The notes beneath the pieces are model-generated. The model searched no databases. It saw only the letters and a program-made list of their open reading frames with translations, and had not been told where the DNA came from. Positions 1 through 27,272 of a DNA stretch of 64,000 bases are shown piece after piece. Source of the stretch: Tubiluchus corallicola (lineage: Eukaryota; Priapulida; Priapulimorpha; Priapulimorphida; Tubiluchidae); the NCBI GenBank assembly GCA_030141605.1, contig JAQGDQ010000525.1:62985-126984 (forward strand), in the 5' to 3' direction. Within the stretch, counting starts at the first letter, position 1, and each line of letters opens with the position of its first letter. The position numbers and the translations under genes are program-made.

Positions 1-203
1 GCCACCTGCCTCAAAACAATCAACAATTTCTAATTGTTATTCTACCGATCACTTTTCATTTTCTAGAAGACAAAGACTGATAAAGACTATAATACGACAC
101 TGCGCAGTATCTTGTTGGCAACCACTTAGCCATCAAGTTAACAAGTTAGAGATGATTGTAATTAATTTTGTGAATTACTCGAAAAGTGCACTTAACTTGT
201 CAG

Positions 204-323
204 GCTAAAACAGATGAAAGTAAAACAGATGATTCGCTTACTGGACTTGCATTGGCTCTTATGGCATCAGACCCTGCTGAAAAAAGGCGGTCAGTGACTT
301 GGAAGTGCCTGGCCAATAGTTGA
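204..323 (+). CDS. Terminal coding exon of an unrecognised upstream gene (partial)
   Basis: An acceptor ending TTGTCAG precedes an open stretch of 39 codons that closes with TGA at 321-323. The peptide is Ser/Thr/Asp-rich at first (AKTDESKTDDS) and then reads LTGLALALMASDPAEKRR, which looks like real coding composition. It is followed by a roughly 400-base 3' UTR and an AATAAA signal, as expected for the last exon of a + strand gene whose other exons lie left of the window. The frame assumes the exon starts in phase 0. No family is recognised, so no function is proposed. Confidence 0.4.
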   Translation, partial: AKTDESKTDDSLTGLALALMASDPAEKRRSVTWKCLANS

Positions 324-720
324 GTGATGTTGCTTTACTGGCAATGTGCAAATAGCAGAATTAGCCATCATCAGCATTATTATTGTTATGAATGTCTTGT
401 CATTATCATCATCATAATCATTGCCTATGTCATTATTATAAGTGTTATCATTGTTACAAAAATTTATTATATTCAGTATCATCCCAAATTAATGTCGTCA
501 TCATCATCAGTATCAACGTCTTCCCTTACTTTCATTGTCATTATTACATTTTTGACTAAGGCTTATGGAAGGCATTGTTCAGACTTATACAATACAATAT
601 TGTGCCATCTCCTGCGAGTGGCCTGAGTGAAATTTAGTGAAGTGTGTGGCATCCATTTAATGGCCTCCAAATACCTATGCACCTGCAGTGTGATGAAATA
701 AAAAACTCGTAGTGTTCCAA
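324..720 (+). other. 3' UTR with polyadenylation signal of the upstream gene
   Basis: The stretch is rich in CAT/ATT trinucleotides (about 365-520) and has no convincing coding frame. AATAAA lies at 697-702 and is followed by a GT-rich tract (about 710-735), the usual arrangement at a cleavage and polyadenylation site. The bases from about 720 to 1431 hold only a short hairpin and no supported gene. Confidence 0.45.
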
Positions 721-794
721 GCCTCGTGTGTTTATAATTTTACGGATCCAGCACTAATACAATTGTTACATAGCTGGGTCGTACCAAAGCCTTG

Positions 795-826
795 TCTAAA
801 TACCAGCGTGGCACGTGGTATTTAGA
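795..826. repeat. 11-bp perfect stem hairpin
   Basis: TCTAAATACCA is followed after a 10-base loop by its exact complement TGGTATTTAGA. The hairpin lies about 600 bases upstream of the thioesterase start codon. It could be the core of a small MITE or a chance inverted repeat. No function can be assigned. Confidence 0.5.
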
Positions 827-1431
827 TAAAAGTGGGGTAATGATGGTCTCTGTAACATAGCTGAAGTTTGTTATTTTTCAGCCGGCGATAATAACACTTT
901 GAGCTGATGTTAATTATTCAATGTTTACCCAAAAACCGACGTTGAATAAAGATTACTATTATTATGTTGTTGTGGCCGCTGATGGTAATGTTCGAATAAC
1001 GAAAACTGAACTGAACTGAAAGTAGTTGGCATCTGTCTATCGGTTAAATAAATCTGGTGATTATGTAAAGTCTCGGTAATCACTAAACGCGTTTTCTTAT
1101 TCTGTGATTTTTTTTCGTTTCGCAAAATTTATAATATTTTCAGTAGGATTTATTGATACCTGATTTAGTAAACTTTGGTGTAATAATGCTAAAAAAATTG
1201 GTGACTACTTAATCATCTGACTGGAGGCTACCAACTCATCCTTACTGTGATAAAAACGAAACGGTCTTGTACGTGCAACTAAATTTTAAAACTTGTCACA
1301 AAAGTCTGTACTCCCTGGAGTTCAACGTTGTAGTCGCATATTCTGTTGTTCTATGAATTGGCATAAGCACGGCTATTAATTCCAACGATTTTGGCGGATG
1401 CACGTGCTTTTTAAAAGTTCTGTTTTGGTTT

Positions 1432-14867
<13,436 letters not shown>

Positions 14868-16074
14868 TGTTTCCTGTGATGTAGGAGATATCCCAAACTA
14901 CGTGTACATTGTTTGTTAAAATCTGTGTGAACTCATAACCTACTATGTAGAAATGTAAATAGTCTCTGGAAATTAATATGGCTAAGTCACTTGACTGCCA
15001 GAAATCACACCTAACCCATTATGGGGCAGTTCTACCCATTGCCTGGTAAGAGCACTAATTTCTGTTCATTTGGTAGAAATTGTGTAATTACCGATTATTT
15101 AAATATGGTTACTATTATTATTTATTACTGGCGAGGAGAAGTTGACGTAAAAGGTGTCTAAACTGCTGCCCAAAAGTGGCTCAAAATGGTTTTTGCTTTG
15201 TCCAAAAAGTTTTCGTTTCCAATGTCTGCCAGAGTTAAATGAGAACCATTTGATTCATTAAGTGCTAGCAGAATATGTGTAAATCATTAGTAGACAACAC
15301 TGGTACATTTCTGGTTAATTTGGTATCTAAAAAGGTTTCTGCAGTCGTTGAAATTAGAACACATATGTGAAAAAACTTATGTATGTAATAAATGTCGTGA
15401 TACTTCACAAAGTAAATTAGCTATAATAGCCAATCACTTGTTTAGGTAATGTACGTGTGTAAGCATCTAAGATGCACGTCGTAATTTATTATACCAAAAT
15501 AAAAGAACCACAGCTGGATTGAAAGTACATTCTTTATGCAGAGTTATTGCTGTTTGACAATGCGAGAAGTTTTGTTAAGGTTTTATTCAAGGCTTGCAAT
15601 TTGTGAATTATCTGACATTGGGATTAGTGCACCTTACCGCTAAATATGAAGCAGTTTACAGTTTTGTTCTCTTGCACTGATACCGGTAAAGCAAGATGAT
15701 TGCAAGCTATTCAGTCATCCAGCAAAGCAAAACCAGAAATGGAACTGATACTGCTGTATGTAGAAAACTCCAGATTCGTACGTCTTCAGTGTGACTCATA
15801 TGAGTTTGAATTCTATTGATGGATTTGACCAGCTAACATTTTGTAACCACAGCTAAATCTGTAGGCATTGAATTGTTTTCCGACTGGCGATTATGTATAA
15901 TTTTACTTTGTGTCTCGAGTTATTTTGTACTACTGAAAGCATTGCTGATTTCTGTGTATCATGATAAAGTATGGTAGTGGTTCTTCTTTGTATCACAAAT
16001 CACAATTATTTCTACTGTTAAAAAAGTTGAGGATGCTATTGCATTAATAGTGTCAGTCTTTTTGATGTCTAGAA
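14868..16074 (+). other. Thioesterase 3' UTR and downstream non-coding DNA
   Basis: No coding region is supported here. Candidate polyadenylation signals are AATAAA near 15390 and AATAAAAG near 15500, so the 3' UTR may run several hundred bases past the stop. No repeats stand out before the MITE at 16075. Confidence 0.35.
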
Positions 16075-16562
16075 CAGTGATGTGCAAATTGCGGCCCGCG
16101 GGCCACTTGCGGCCCCGCGAAGAGATTTGTCAACCTAATGAAAGTGCGGCCCGGGCGATTAATTGAGTGTATCTAGCTGAAGTCCGTGCCACGATCCCAA
16201 AGATAGTGTGGGTAGTTTTTTCTACTAGATCGGATGTCATTAACCCTTACAAGACGGTTGTAGCTTAATTTCACTGTGCTACACAGACTGTGTGATACAC
16301 ATTACTAATATGCATTGTAATGAAATTACCACTATCTGTCCTGAAAGTAGAAATATATGGTTTGTAATATAAATTTTAATAACTTCTAAAATAGTTTCTT
16401 GAGTGTAGTAGTGCAGTAGTAATGATGTACACAGGTCGGATGCAAAAAAAATTGTTACTAGGCCTTTCTGTACTTGGCTCCTTGATCAAACTGCCTGTGG
16501 CCTGCAGGAATTGCGGGAAAGTTTAATGTGGCCCGGCTAGTCAGATAATTTGCACACCCCTG
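16075..16562. mobile_element. hAT-type MITE (488 bp) with 8-bp target-site duplication
   Basis: The element begins CAGTGATGTGCAAATT and ends with the complement of CAGGGGTGTGCAAATT, giving 16-bp terminal inverted repeats with two mismatches. It is flanked on both sides by the identical 8-mer GTCTAGAA (16067-16074 and 16563-16570). CAG...CTG ends and an 8-bp duplication define the hAT superfamily. Subterminal GC-rich blocks (GCGGCCCGCGGGCC) are typical of such MITEs. There is no transposase. Confidence 0.85.
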
Positions 16563-18179
16563 GTCTAGAACAAAAGAAGGGCAAGTGCAGAGCTGCTCAA
16601 TACACTAAATGCAAATTACTTACAATACAGCATAAATGAAATTGACATGATTTATGTATTTTAATAGTTGCACATTGCTAGCACAAGAATCACAATGGGT
16701 TTGATTACATGTACTTGAATTTAACTGTACAGTAATTGATTAAAGTTAAGCAAAAAAGTGAGCTTGTGCTTTAATGTTTGTTAATAACATGGAAAATCTA
16801 ATAATAAAATGCCTACCCGTTCCCAAGGTATTACAGGCAAAAATCACAAATCACTGGATTCTGACTATGTGCTGTCAATTTGACAGCATGTTCCTTCCCT
16901 AACTATTTAACTATTGAGTGTTAGCTGCAAATGTGAGATTTTGCGATACATGTACAAGTAATAAAAAATAAGTACATTAACTGTACTTTCCCCGTGATAT
17001 AAATTGCAAGGAAGTATATATTGAGTTCCAAATGCAAATTTTTGTCACAGTTAATTTTAACTAGTATTATTTAATAAAGCAGTTTTACTATAAACTGGAA
17101 CAACTTATTATGTTTGTTTTGTTATGTTCTACTGTAGTATTTTTGGAATTGCTTAGTAGTAACTACACCTGGTGATTGCTATTCTATACTGCCCTGAGTA
17201 ATGTCTCTCATGAGGGAAAATATATATGTATATCTGAACGTGGCTAGGAAGCTGAGTTCTGGTTCACTGATGCTACTCAATATGACAATAAGCCACGCCA
17301 TTCAACTTCTCAATGGAAACAGAGCTGCTAACCGACTTGACTAATGGTAGTTTCCGTTGCAGTAGACACCATATTGATGAAATCTAGTTATAATTCTTAT
17401 ACATAATTATATAGTTTGTAATGTTTTAATTTTGGCAAACTAGGACCATTTTTTGGGAAATTTTGGACAAATACAGTGTTTAAATAGAAATCTACGCATT
17501 TTGAATTTTAGCCAGTTAGCGCCAGTCACTGTCTACAGAAAATCGTTATACCATCCAGGCTCTTTATTCACGTTGTTGTACACATGTACAGGTTAGTACA
17601 AATATTTATAGGCATTGTTCACAAAACTTTTCAAATTATTGTGCCACAATACCAATCCCAGAATGTACACATGATGCTTTCATTTGTTCTTCACCTTAAT
17701 TAAAAAAATTGCCTTGATAAAAAATTGAGAGGATTTACTTCCAACTAAATAACTACGCTACTTTAGTAACTAAAAGAATTCTTTGTAATAAATAATAAGT
17801 CAATCTGGGAAAGGGAGAATTTACCCTGTCCAAGTGTAACCTTGGTTCTAGCTATAGCACAGGGTTTCTTTTCATGTATTACATCTATTCTAATATTCAT
17901 AATACTACATGTCTAGAGGAAAAAACAATACACACATCCATAACAAACATAAGGACTTTATAACATGCTTTATATGAAAGCGTAGATCGAACTAAAAAAA
18001 TCTGTTATAAACTAGTTGAACATAATGGTGGTCCACATAATGCTTTGGTTTGACCTTTCTCAGAGCCGATGGGAATTGTTGAAATGGTGAAGCTTAACTG
18101 CAAAGATAGGCTTTGCTAGTCCTGTTTAGTGAATGGGGGTGGGGCAAGCTATAGAGTTGTATTGGTGTGCTAATATTTA
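16563..18179. other. Intergenic and 3' flank between thioesterase and POP1 (convergent)
   Basis: No coding frame is supported. The two flanking genes converge here. TTTATT at 17573-17578 would be an AATAAA signal for the - strand POP1 gene, about 600 bases past its stop, but this assignment is uncertain. Confidence 0.3.
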
Positions 18180-21100
18180 TCACACATTAATGGATAGGTG
18201 GGCAAATCGATATTGTAGGGACGTTGTATTGCGTATTAGCACCACAAATTTGTTTCTGAAGCTTAAGCTCTGCAATGCATGTACTAACCCAGATGCACTA
18301 CAAAAACCAGCAGCTTGGCCACCAGCTACAGAAAACGAAAAATTGCCGTATGTCACATAGCCGATTACGTCACGGGCACAATGAGTCCTGATGTGGTTGA
18401 CACTCCCGAACAATTTTTTGCGAATGACGCGATCTCTAGCTTCAGCTAATTTTGCAGCTAAAACTCGCTTTTTTACAATCTTTAAACTAGATATCACAGA
18501 ATCTTTTGAGAACTTATCTGTCTGTCCTGACTTTATTTCACTGCTAGATATGTCACCACCCTTGTCAGAGACCAGTTTGTCACTTTCTATACGAAATATT
18601 TCCATTTTCATAGATTCTGAGACTTCATTTTTACTTTTGGCTTGGAGCTCATTTGCTGGATCATCATTTTTAGCACCATCTTTAAATCTGATTGTTGTAG
18701 CAGATTCGTGACCATCTCCCTGGCTCAGAAAAAATGGTTTCTTCTTTTTCTTTCCTGTTTTACCTAGTATTTTTGACTCAGCTAACACCTTTTTTGTTAA
18801 CAAGTCTTTATGTAAGGGTTCAGTAGGTCCTCCGTGTTTTCTATCATTGGCCAATGTGTTCAAATCCATCTCCAAAGGCAGGCAAATCATGGCATAACAC
18901 TTTGGTGTCCCTCTCTGCAGGACGTTTATCTTCACTGGTATTAGAGCACGGGGATAGTGCAGTTCTAACTGAGAAAGCACAGACATAGCCTCTGCACAAC
19001 CTTTGTCAGATGTAACCTTGCGTCGTTTAGCTGTGGATTCCATGAGTTTCTGCAGCTCCAGAAGTAGTTTTCTGTTTCTCAGTACGAAGAATTTGTCACT
19101 TGCACCTTCAAAGAAAACAAAAATTTATAGTAAATTCGATAATTTGATCATTTCAAATACAGAAGTATGTAATGTTATGTTCAGCACTGTTTCTTTGCAA
19201 AAAGCTATAGATATTTTGAATGTAATTCACTTCATTTTACTGTTAGCATATTAGAATGCTGTAGTAATTCACACATTTGTAATTGCTGACTAAAATAGTT
19301 TTGTTAACCTACCATAAATAATACGGAAAACAATTTACAGAATTTGTAACGGATAAAATTTATGTTTTACAGAATTCCAACATCATAAAATTACAAATTT
19401 TAACATTAATGTCCCTTAAACTGAGCAACATAACAAACATAAGGTTTGACTTGAATGAATACTATTAAAAACCTCGTGGGTCCTGTTTAACCATTTTAGG
19501 ACACTCAGATTTGCTGTCCCATTCGCTTACTAACTGAGCCCAGGGGCAGTGGAAGGGAGCCTGAACACCTAGCTTTACGTAATTAGGCCGTTTTGCTGGT
19601 GGATGTTTTAGATACAGCATTTCTTGCTCTTCTCTCTCACTTGCCTGCAAATAACAAAAAATATTTCATAGATTCCAATAAATTGAAAATAGAGTAAGGT
19701 AAACTAAGTGTGATAATTGTACAAATATAACACTTACTAACAATTATTAACTAAATTTGTGCAAGACAGAAACGATTAGCTTGTTTTGTTCTCCACTACT
19801 CCACTACTTGTCACATGTCTGTTAAAATTTGAAAAGATATACAAACTTATGAAAATAACCTAAAATTAAAAATTGTAAGTAATTAAAGTGTCAAGATGCA
19901 TCAAAAAATTAAAAAAAAGCATTTAGTATTATTAAAGTAAAAGCATTACAAAAGAATTAGATAATCAGTAGCTGACCTCAAGTTTTTGACAAGCTTCAGT
20001 GTCAGGAAAATCTCTTGGAAAACTTAGCTCTCCCTGTTCCCAACAGATGGCATCACTTTCTCTCAGACCACCTACTCGGGCTCCACGATACACTAACGCG
20101 ATCCAAAATGCCATCGCCCAGCCAGCTGGAGCAATGAGATCCCATCCAGAGCCATATCCCAGCATTTCCTGACAGCATGACGTTACTTTGGCAATATCGC
20201 AAACTCCTGGGTTCTGCACTAACAGCACAGGAATTCGACTTTCGTCCATACCCAAGTCTAATGGTGTTCCACATAGGGCGTTATCACTACGAATCTTATT
20301 TATGAGTTGCTCACTCAATTTTGTTGCAGTGACTTCACAACGGATGTCTTCATTCCAAAGAGCACAGTGGGAAACCTCACAGGGAATTTTATCAAAGGAT
20401 ATTACGTCAGCAACTTCTGAGTTACACATGACTTTGTTTCGTTTTGGAGGAAGAAGCAGACGTGGATCTTTCACTATTAAGCCTAGTGTTAGAGAAATAT
20501 ACATTAACATCGCACACTGGAACACTAACATATTGCAATACATTTGATATCCATATCCAACACAGAAATCTAATTTTGTGAAATTTTCTATGTTTAGTCA
20601 TTTTTTACCTTAAATAGCAAATGCTTAGTGTAACATTTTGAAATTTCAAAAATAAGCTAAAAAGTAAAACTGATAGCTGACTGTAAAGTTTGTAAAACTT
20701 AATGCAAAGTAGTAAAATGGTCTTTGTAGAGTATGTATCTTACTGAAGTCTGTGTAGAGAATATTACGTGCAATTAATGATTTTGAAACAATTACTTGAC
20801 AGACATACTTATATTGTTATTCAACCACAACTTGGATTTTAATTCTCACAAGAACTGTAAGTTTAACACCACTTGCTACATTTGTTGCATCAGGAGTTGC
20901 CTAATAGTCATATGAAATAAAAAAGCAAAATCAACATAGCATTGCAACACTGAATATAGCTTCTTACCTATAACAGTACTTGGTGATAATTCAGCTGGCG
21001 ACTGTAATCCTGCCATCAATTCCCAGAGGTCTTTCTGTTTCCCATGAATCTGGGCATTTCTTTTCTCTCTAAAATAAGCTTCCCACCATCTGCATACAAA

Positions 21101-24100
21101 CGCTGGTTGAGCGACATCCGATTTGACATCTACAGTTGGCTTTAGTTCAGCTGTGTTATTACCTGCATTACTAGTTACCTTTTGCGAACTTACAGGCGGT
21201 TTGGAGTTTTTCTCCCGTGTTACATCGTCTTTTGCTAGATTACAGAAGTCCATGTCATCATCTACCTCTGTGTTCACAGCTAGCATCTCTGGTGCATGGG
21301 AAGAAATGTCAATAGGTTTTAGAGTGTCGTGTAGGACAGCTTGAGAAAGCGGACCAGTTAGTTTAAATCGCACCAACTTGTTTTTCAAACACATTATTGA
21401 TACTGTTCCATTAGTATAGATCTCAGCAATTGGAGAACTAAACTCGCAAGGTTTTCGTTTATCATCTGTTTCTGACCGACTGACAGCTACTTTTGTTTTT
21501 TTCTTCTTGGAGACGGCATCTTCACTTTTAGCCGCCAATTCAGGAAAGTCGACATAAGCTGGAACAGATTCGATCCCAAATGCTAAAAGAAATGCTTCTA
21601 AAACTGATGCGTAACAGGACGGATGAACCCACAACCACAGCGCTCGGCTTGTATCTGCATATAAAATACAATTAACACAACTGAAAAAAACTAACATAAT
21701 AAAGCCTTCAGAATTCTGACAAAAGTAGAAGACTGTTACTGCACAAGCAAACAAATTTGTGGGAGTAGAAAACCAATGAGACACAAAAATTCTTACAATC
21801 TTGTAAACTTTGTGCAAATACAAGACATTAATAAAAACGTTTGGAATACCTATTCCCGTAGGATCAGTCAGCCGCCAAAGAATGAGAGCTAGACCGATAG
21901 CATTTTGTGGATACTTGTCCACACCATATAGCATCACTTTGCCCTCTTTGGCACCATGTAGATACATTTTTGCTGCTACTGTTAAACCTGTAATATACAA
22001 AACAGTTGTGTAATACTAAACAAAAGCACATTAAACTATAATTCTCACGATTTCTGAAAGTGGACATGCCAACAAAAATAATTCAATTATTACCCTTTGA
22101 ACAAAAGTGCAATGTTGCAGTTTCAAAGTTTTCTTGTAGATGTGCTTTCAAGTAAAACATTTTAGTATATAGATACATGTGCATAAGAGATGAAGGCAAA
22201 TAGTAACAAGCTGTTTATTACAAAACGTCCATTTGTTAAATACAGTTTGAGAGCATAGAAACTGTGCTGACGTTTGTCCACTAATGTCATAATGTGGTCA
22301 CTGAACAGATGCACTTATTAGCTACGCTTTAACTTTTTAACTCAGTCCTCTTCATTTGCTACATTCAAGCTCAACTATTACCTTATTTATTTAGTTTAAT
22401 AACCTATTATTAAGCTGATAGCTTTCACACACAAAATCGGTGGCTGCATTAAAATAACTCTTAATTATTTGATAACCTTTTCACTTGCGATGGGTTATTT
22501 GCACTTGTTATTTTAATGCATGGAAAAGATACCCTGAAACTGACATTGGATCTATGTTTTCATTGTTTAGACATTATAGAAAAAATGCACTATCTATTAA
22601 AAACAGTTAATACAGCAATGAAAACTTCTAGTAGAAAAACATGAAAGCACATTGACTATGCAAATGTAGAACAAGCACCCAATATGTGTTGAAAAGAATC
22701 ACAACTAAGTATGGAATACATACTTTTACTTGAGAGCAAATAAAAACGATGCTATAAGACGAAATACTTAATCAAATGTTTGATATTGTCAAAATAAAGC
22801 TGCTGCATGAATGACCGTAAAAATATTTAAAATGCTGAAAACCACCCAGAACATGCAAGTGTGCAGAACAAATCCTGTCGGTATTTGCAATTTGAAACTA
22901 TTGCCATGCAAAAATTTACTAATCACGTATGTAATGCCACCAAACATACCAACTTCCTTGTTCGTTAATCGTGCCATGCCTTTAATGATGTTTGCCTCAG
23001 TTCCTCTGATTTCGATACAGCACATATACGAAATGTCCTGTAACATACACAGCATTGTTGTTATCAACATGTCTCAGTATTCATTTTTTCTGGTCTTTCT
23101 GTAAATTTCGAATCAAGCAGCTATGCATGCATTGTCTAGCTTCATCATTAACAAAGCATTTTTTAACTCAGCTTTTTTCTGACCATACATTTATAATCTT
23201 AATTAATTCAAAAGATATTGACAAAACAGTTACTACTGATACGAGTTTCTCCACAGACCAGACATTTTATAGTATTATTGCAGAAACTGCTACAGTACAC
23301 GTATTGATTACAGTGAACATATGTTTTCACTTTACTACATAAAGTACTTTCAGATACTTCAGACTTTTGCTGCAACCTACACTCACCTGCAGTAAACAAT
23401 GCTTAGCTGAAGCCCTGTAACAAGCACGTACACTTTTGTCAGACGGATGAAGCGGTATCTTGTAACCCCACAATTCAGTCATCTTGAATCTCTTTGCATG
23501 CCATATGTGCGTTTCCAACCATTGTGCATGTCGCTGTCGCCGTGCGTATTCTGTCAACAAGTTGCTTGGTCGTCGACGATGCTTGCGACTGGGACGCTTT
23601 TTGCGATTAACAGCACCCGCGCCCTGAGTACAACAATAACTGGCTTGCATTCTTAACTGAACAATCTTTAGAAGTTTACAAGCAAAACAATAAATATCAG
23701 TAACTTTTGCAATTCGGGGTAACAGAAATTCGGGAAATGCTAAGTCGTCAAAGTGTGTGCTTAGCTGGAAAAGATAAGCAAAACCGAACTGGCTATCTAA
23801 AACATGGATGACCTGTAAGAACACAGCTTTTGAGCAGTTTGTTCGGCCATACTGCCACCAGAATATATATCTCAGTGAGACAGAATGGGAAATGCCCGTC
23901 AGTTCGGTGCTTAACCTTAAATGATTATCCTTAACACGCTAGATTCCAAGCTAGCTACAATCACATACTAAATTAGCTGTTGCCATCGAGTGTTGAATGC
24001 TAGCGCTTGTGTACATGTATATAAAAAATGACAAAGTCTGGAAAATATAACACAACAAACAGTCTACATTTTTTTGAAAGAACTACTGCACTGAAACATA

Positions 24101-27005
24101 TTTTATTGGAATCCAGTAAATATGCAGCTGCAGATCTGCTGTAAATGCAACATGACCAAGATTGGGTTAATTTAATTAGACTAAAAAAAATGTTATCTAA
24201 TCGAAGTCTACAGCTTCAAAAACGCAGATGAATTTATAACCACCCAACACACACTTCATGTAATGTGCTTAAATGATATGACTGATTCATGCCTGCGCTG
24301 ACTTCCAGGCCGAAAGTAAAAAAAAAACGGTAGCAAAGACTGCATCTAGTCCCTTAATAAAAAATGGTAGATAATGTCTCAGCTCAAACGGGTTCAAATG
24401 CAACAGATAAAACTATAAAATTTATTCCCTATAATGTAACATTTTGCTTGAAAGTTATCAAATAACTTCTAGCACACTGTGAGTTTATTACCACGGAAAA
24501 ATTTTTTTGCTTGGAACATTGACAGATGTTGCTTCTATCAGACATCAACACAAAGTTACGAAAATCATTATTGGCAGATTCTCAGAAAAAATGTACAAAT
24601 GATTAGTTCATATAGAGGGTCCCGTTGTCGTAAACTACAACAAACGTTCAAGAGACAACTATGGGCAAAAAGCCTACTTATAGGCTTCGCCCTGTCGATC
24701 TACAGTAATCTACTGTAAGATTTTGTGGAGAAATCAAGCTCCTGCATTGCACTGGAGTAACATTACTGGAGTTATAATTGCAATAAGTGGAGTTTTGGAA
24801 ATACATGTACTAGACAGATATACTGGAACAAAAAGCTGACAGCCAGTTCAGTAGGCCTAACTTTGGTGACTTGATATGTACACTCCGGGTAGAAAAGTTC
24901 AACATACAAACTCAAAGAGACATAATCAGCTAAGAATTTCTAAAATTTTGCACCCTCCTAGATTCCCTGAAAGGTGTAGTCCAGGTGGTAAAGTTAATGA
25001 TTTAGGCCCGAAATGCTAGCAGAGTGATGCAAAACTAAAAATATATCTAATAACAAAACACTTATTATTATAGTATAAATCCACAGTTATTGTGCTAAGT
25101 TCAGATGCCAATTTGAAAAACAAATGTGAGAAGTTATGTGTGAAGCTAACTTTTAACCTTTGCTTTTAAACATAAAACATGAATCAACGAAGCACCTCAC
25201 TGTATAAATGCTTTTAGCACAAGAACAATTCAGTCACTAACTTGGAAAACATCTCCATAACCATAGTAGCGTAAGCCACAGAAGCAATTAAATTGCAAAA
25301 AACAATGGAAAACTGGCATAAGATAGTCCAGGCAAGAAACTGGTTTTTCAGAAAACATAAAAACGGTCCCAAGAGTAAGACATTTGGCAAACCTGGCATC
25401 AGACAAGCAGTTGTGAGAAGTTTATCATTGCTGATACCTGTTTTTATGCGTGTGTTAACGCAACGTGCTGTTTTGGTATTGTCATAGTCACCACCATGAA
25501 AATGAAATGGACAAGCCCTTCTTGGTCTTCTAGAAATGCTAACATGCAATAGGGGAAACAAGTGATGGTAGGGTTTTTCAGCTGACACAATTTGCCATTT
25601 TATTTGAATGGTTTCTGCTTGAATGTGAATGTTTTTGCTTGAGATTTGAATGTTGTCGTGTACACGAATAAATCACAGTCAACAAAAGTTACCGAAAATC
25701 AGAGAGATCAGGCCTCTCTGTATATCCACACTAATTACTACCACTTGCTGCACTACAACCTACAAATAAAACTACATACTGCAGAATGTGTGTATGCATA
25801 AACAGCACAAATTAGCTGATTTATTAGCTGTAGTAAAGATTACAGTACCACACAAGAGCCTAACAAAGACACATTTTTTACAACCTGCTTGTAAGGTTCT
25901 CTTCTCTAAGCAATTATTTTGTACCATGATTAAATCACTAGTATGATACTACTCCTACTACGAAAATGTCATAAAATAATTATTCTCTGCCTTTTGTAAG
26001 CCTGCTTTAATACCAAGTTAGTCTAAAATCAACGAAAATTGTCTCGAATCTACTACAACTGTGCATCTACACAAGGTGGCCTGGAGTTGATAAACTCTTG
26101 CCTTCTTTTTCATTTCAGAGCTCTTAATTTTCTGCAGATTTATTGTGAAATATTACATTCTAAACACATCTTATTACTGGATGCTACTAAGGTAACCCAA
26201 TTAAAATATATTTCTACTGTGCACTACAAAATTTTTTATTTTTATGAGGCAAACAAACGGTTGTGTTTGCAAAAGGAAATCCCTCTTGCCGGGAAAACCC
26301 TTGCATTACTTATCTTACTTATCTTTGTATAGAAGCATGATTTTTTTTATATAGTTACATATATACTAAAATCTATCACCACCTACTGGATACTACACTA
26401 AAATGATCATTAAAATGTATGATTTCCACTGCACACTATTCAAAAGAAAAGTAAATCTTCTACTGGATAAAACTTAAAATAGCTAGTAAATAACAAGTAT
26501 AGTGTAAAAGCAGTCCAAAGCATAATCGATACATGCTTACTTTAATTTTTGGTATAGTAGTATGATTTCTTATATAGCTAACTGTACATACTGAACTCTA
26601 TCCCCACCTACTAAATACTACTCTAATATGATTATTAAACTGCATAATTTACACTGCACACTACGAATACAAGCTAAAACTTCTAAAAGAAAAACCTTAA
26701 AACAGCTAGTAAATAACAAGACTACAATATAAAAGTTGTTAGGGTATAACGAATAGCGTGAAGACACTATGTAATTTAATGAGCAAGCACGCAGGTAATG
26801 CATCATGGCCCTACCTGCGATTGTTGAATGTTTCGAAGCCGACGAGGCAATCTCCTCGTATCGTAGCTAGCGGCCCGTCGTCGCATGTGACGAGGCAGTG
26901 TCTGAAAGGCTTGCACATTTGCCATCATCCGGCTTGCCAGGATGTTTTGCGTTAGTGATTCTATTTCTTGAGCACGTCTACGAGCGTACTCCGCAACTGA
27001 CACGT
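18180..27005 (-). CDS. POP1: Ribonuclease P/MRP protein subunit POP1 (eight core exons)
   Basis: POP1 is the largest protein subunit of nuclear RNase P and RNase MRP, which process pre-tRNA 5' ends and pre-rRNA. Exons in transcript order: 27005-26815, 23623-23387, 23037-22950, 21987-21850, 21654-20968, 20482-19977, 19644-19473 and 19105-18180. All are phase-compatible. Family landmarks in order are [133 protein letters not shown] and the C-terminal [15 protein letters not shown] ... [13 protein letters not shown]. The core is about 981 residues, against about 1024 for the whole human protein. One donor (GTTTTT after 19473) is weak but gives the correct phase. The 5' end has two possible models, described in the next two entries. 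Confidence 0.93.
26320..26735. repeat. Tandem duplication, unit about 220 bp, in a POP1 intron
   Basis: Two adjacent diverged copies begin at about 26320 (TTTGTATAGAAGCATGATTT) and about 26548 (TTTGGTATAGTAGTATGATTT). Both contain CCACCTACT...ACTAC, CACTGCACACTA and AGCTAGTAAATAACAAG at matching offsets. The rest of the 23.6-26.8 kb intron shows no supported gene. Confidence 0.65.
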
Positions 27006-27042
27006 CTAAAAAAGGATGGGTCCCCGTGTAATTAGTGTCCAT
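27006..27042 (-). CDS. Alternative POP1 start segment (ATG at 27042)
   Basis: If the first core exon is read through its acceptor, an ATG at 27042-27040 adds MDTNYTGTHPFL in frame, with an upstream in-frame TGA. This would give a protein of about 994 residues, close to the usual length. Against it, CATCCTTTTTTAG just before the conserved region is a strong acceptor that fits an upstream exon in phase. Choosing between the models needs transcript data. Confidence 0.35.
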
Positions 27043-27205
27043 CACAGATTTGCAAACACCTCAAGAATAGTTTTTTCTGTTAGTTTGATCTGATATATAA
27101 GAAAGAATACCACAATATTACAACTCCTGAAATTTTCACGGCCTAGTCACATAAAAGAATTTCTTCATACCACCGTAACTTTCAAAAGAGCGTTCCATTT
27201 TCACT

Positions 27206-27272
27206 ACCACTAGGGGAGAACATATATCAGTTGTAAAACTGTCTGTTTCAAACCTTGGTATATGTTACATAT
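27206..27272 (+). repeat. Dispersed 65-bp repeat, copy 2
   Basis: CTAGGGGAGAACATATATC followed by CTGTCTGTTTCAAACC and TATGTTACATAT matches the copy at 10583-10650 in the same orientation. It sits between the MSVW-repeat exon and the first POP1 core exon. Confidence 0.6.

Noticed and set aside
324-626. 100-codon open frame on the + strand
   Set aside because: It is built from CAT/ATT trinucleotide repeats in a likely 3' UTR and has no domain-like composition.
20188-20547. 119-codon + strand frame
   Set aside because: It lies opposite the conserved POP1 exon at 19977-20482.
25214-25588. 124-codon - strand frame in the POP1 intron
   Set aside because: No family resemblance and no flanking splice sites in phase with POP1; the intron joins cleanly without it.
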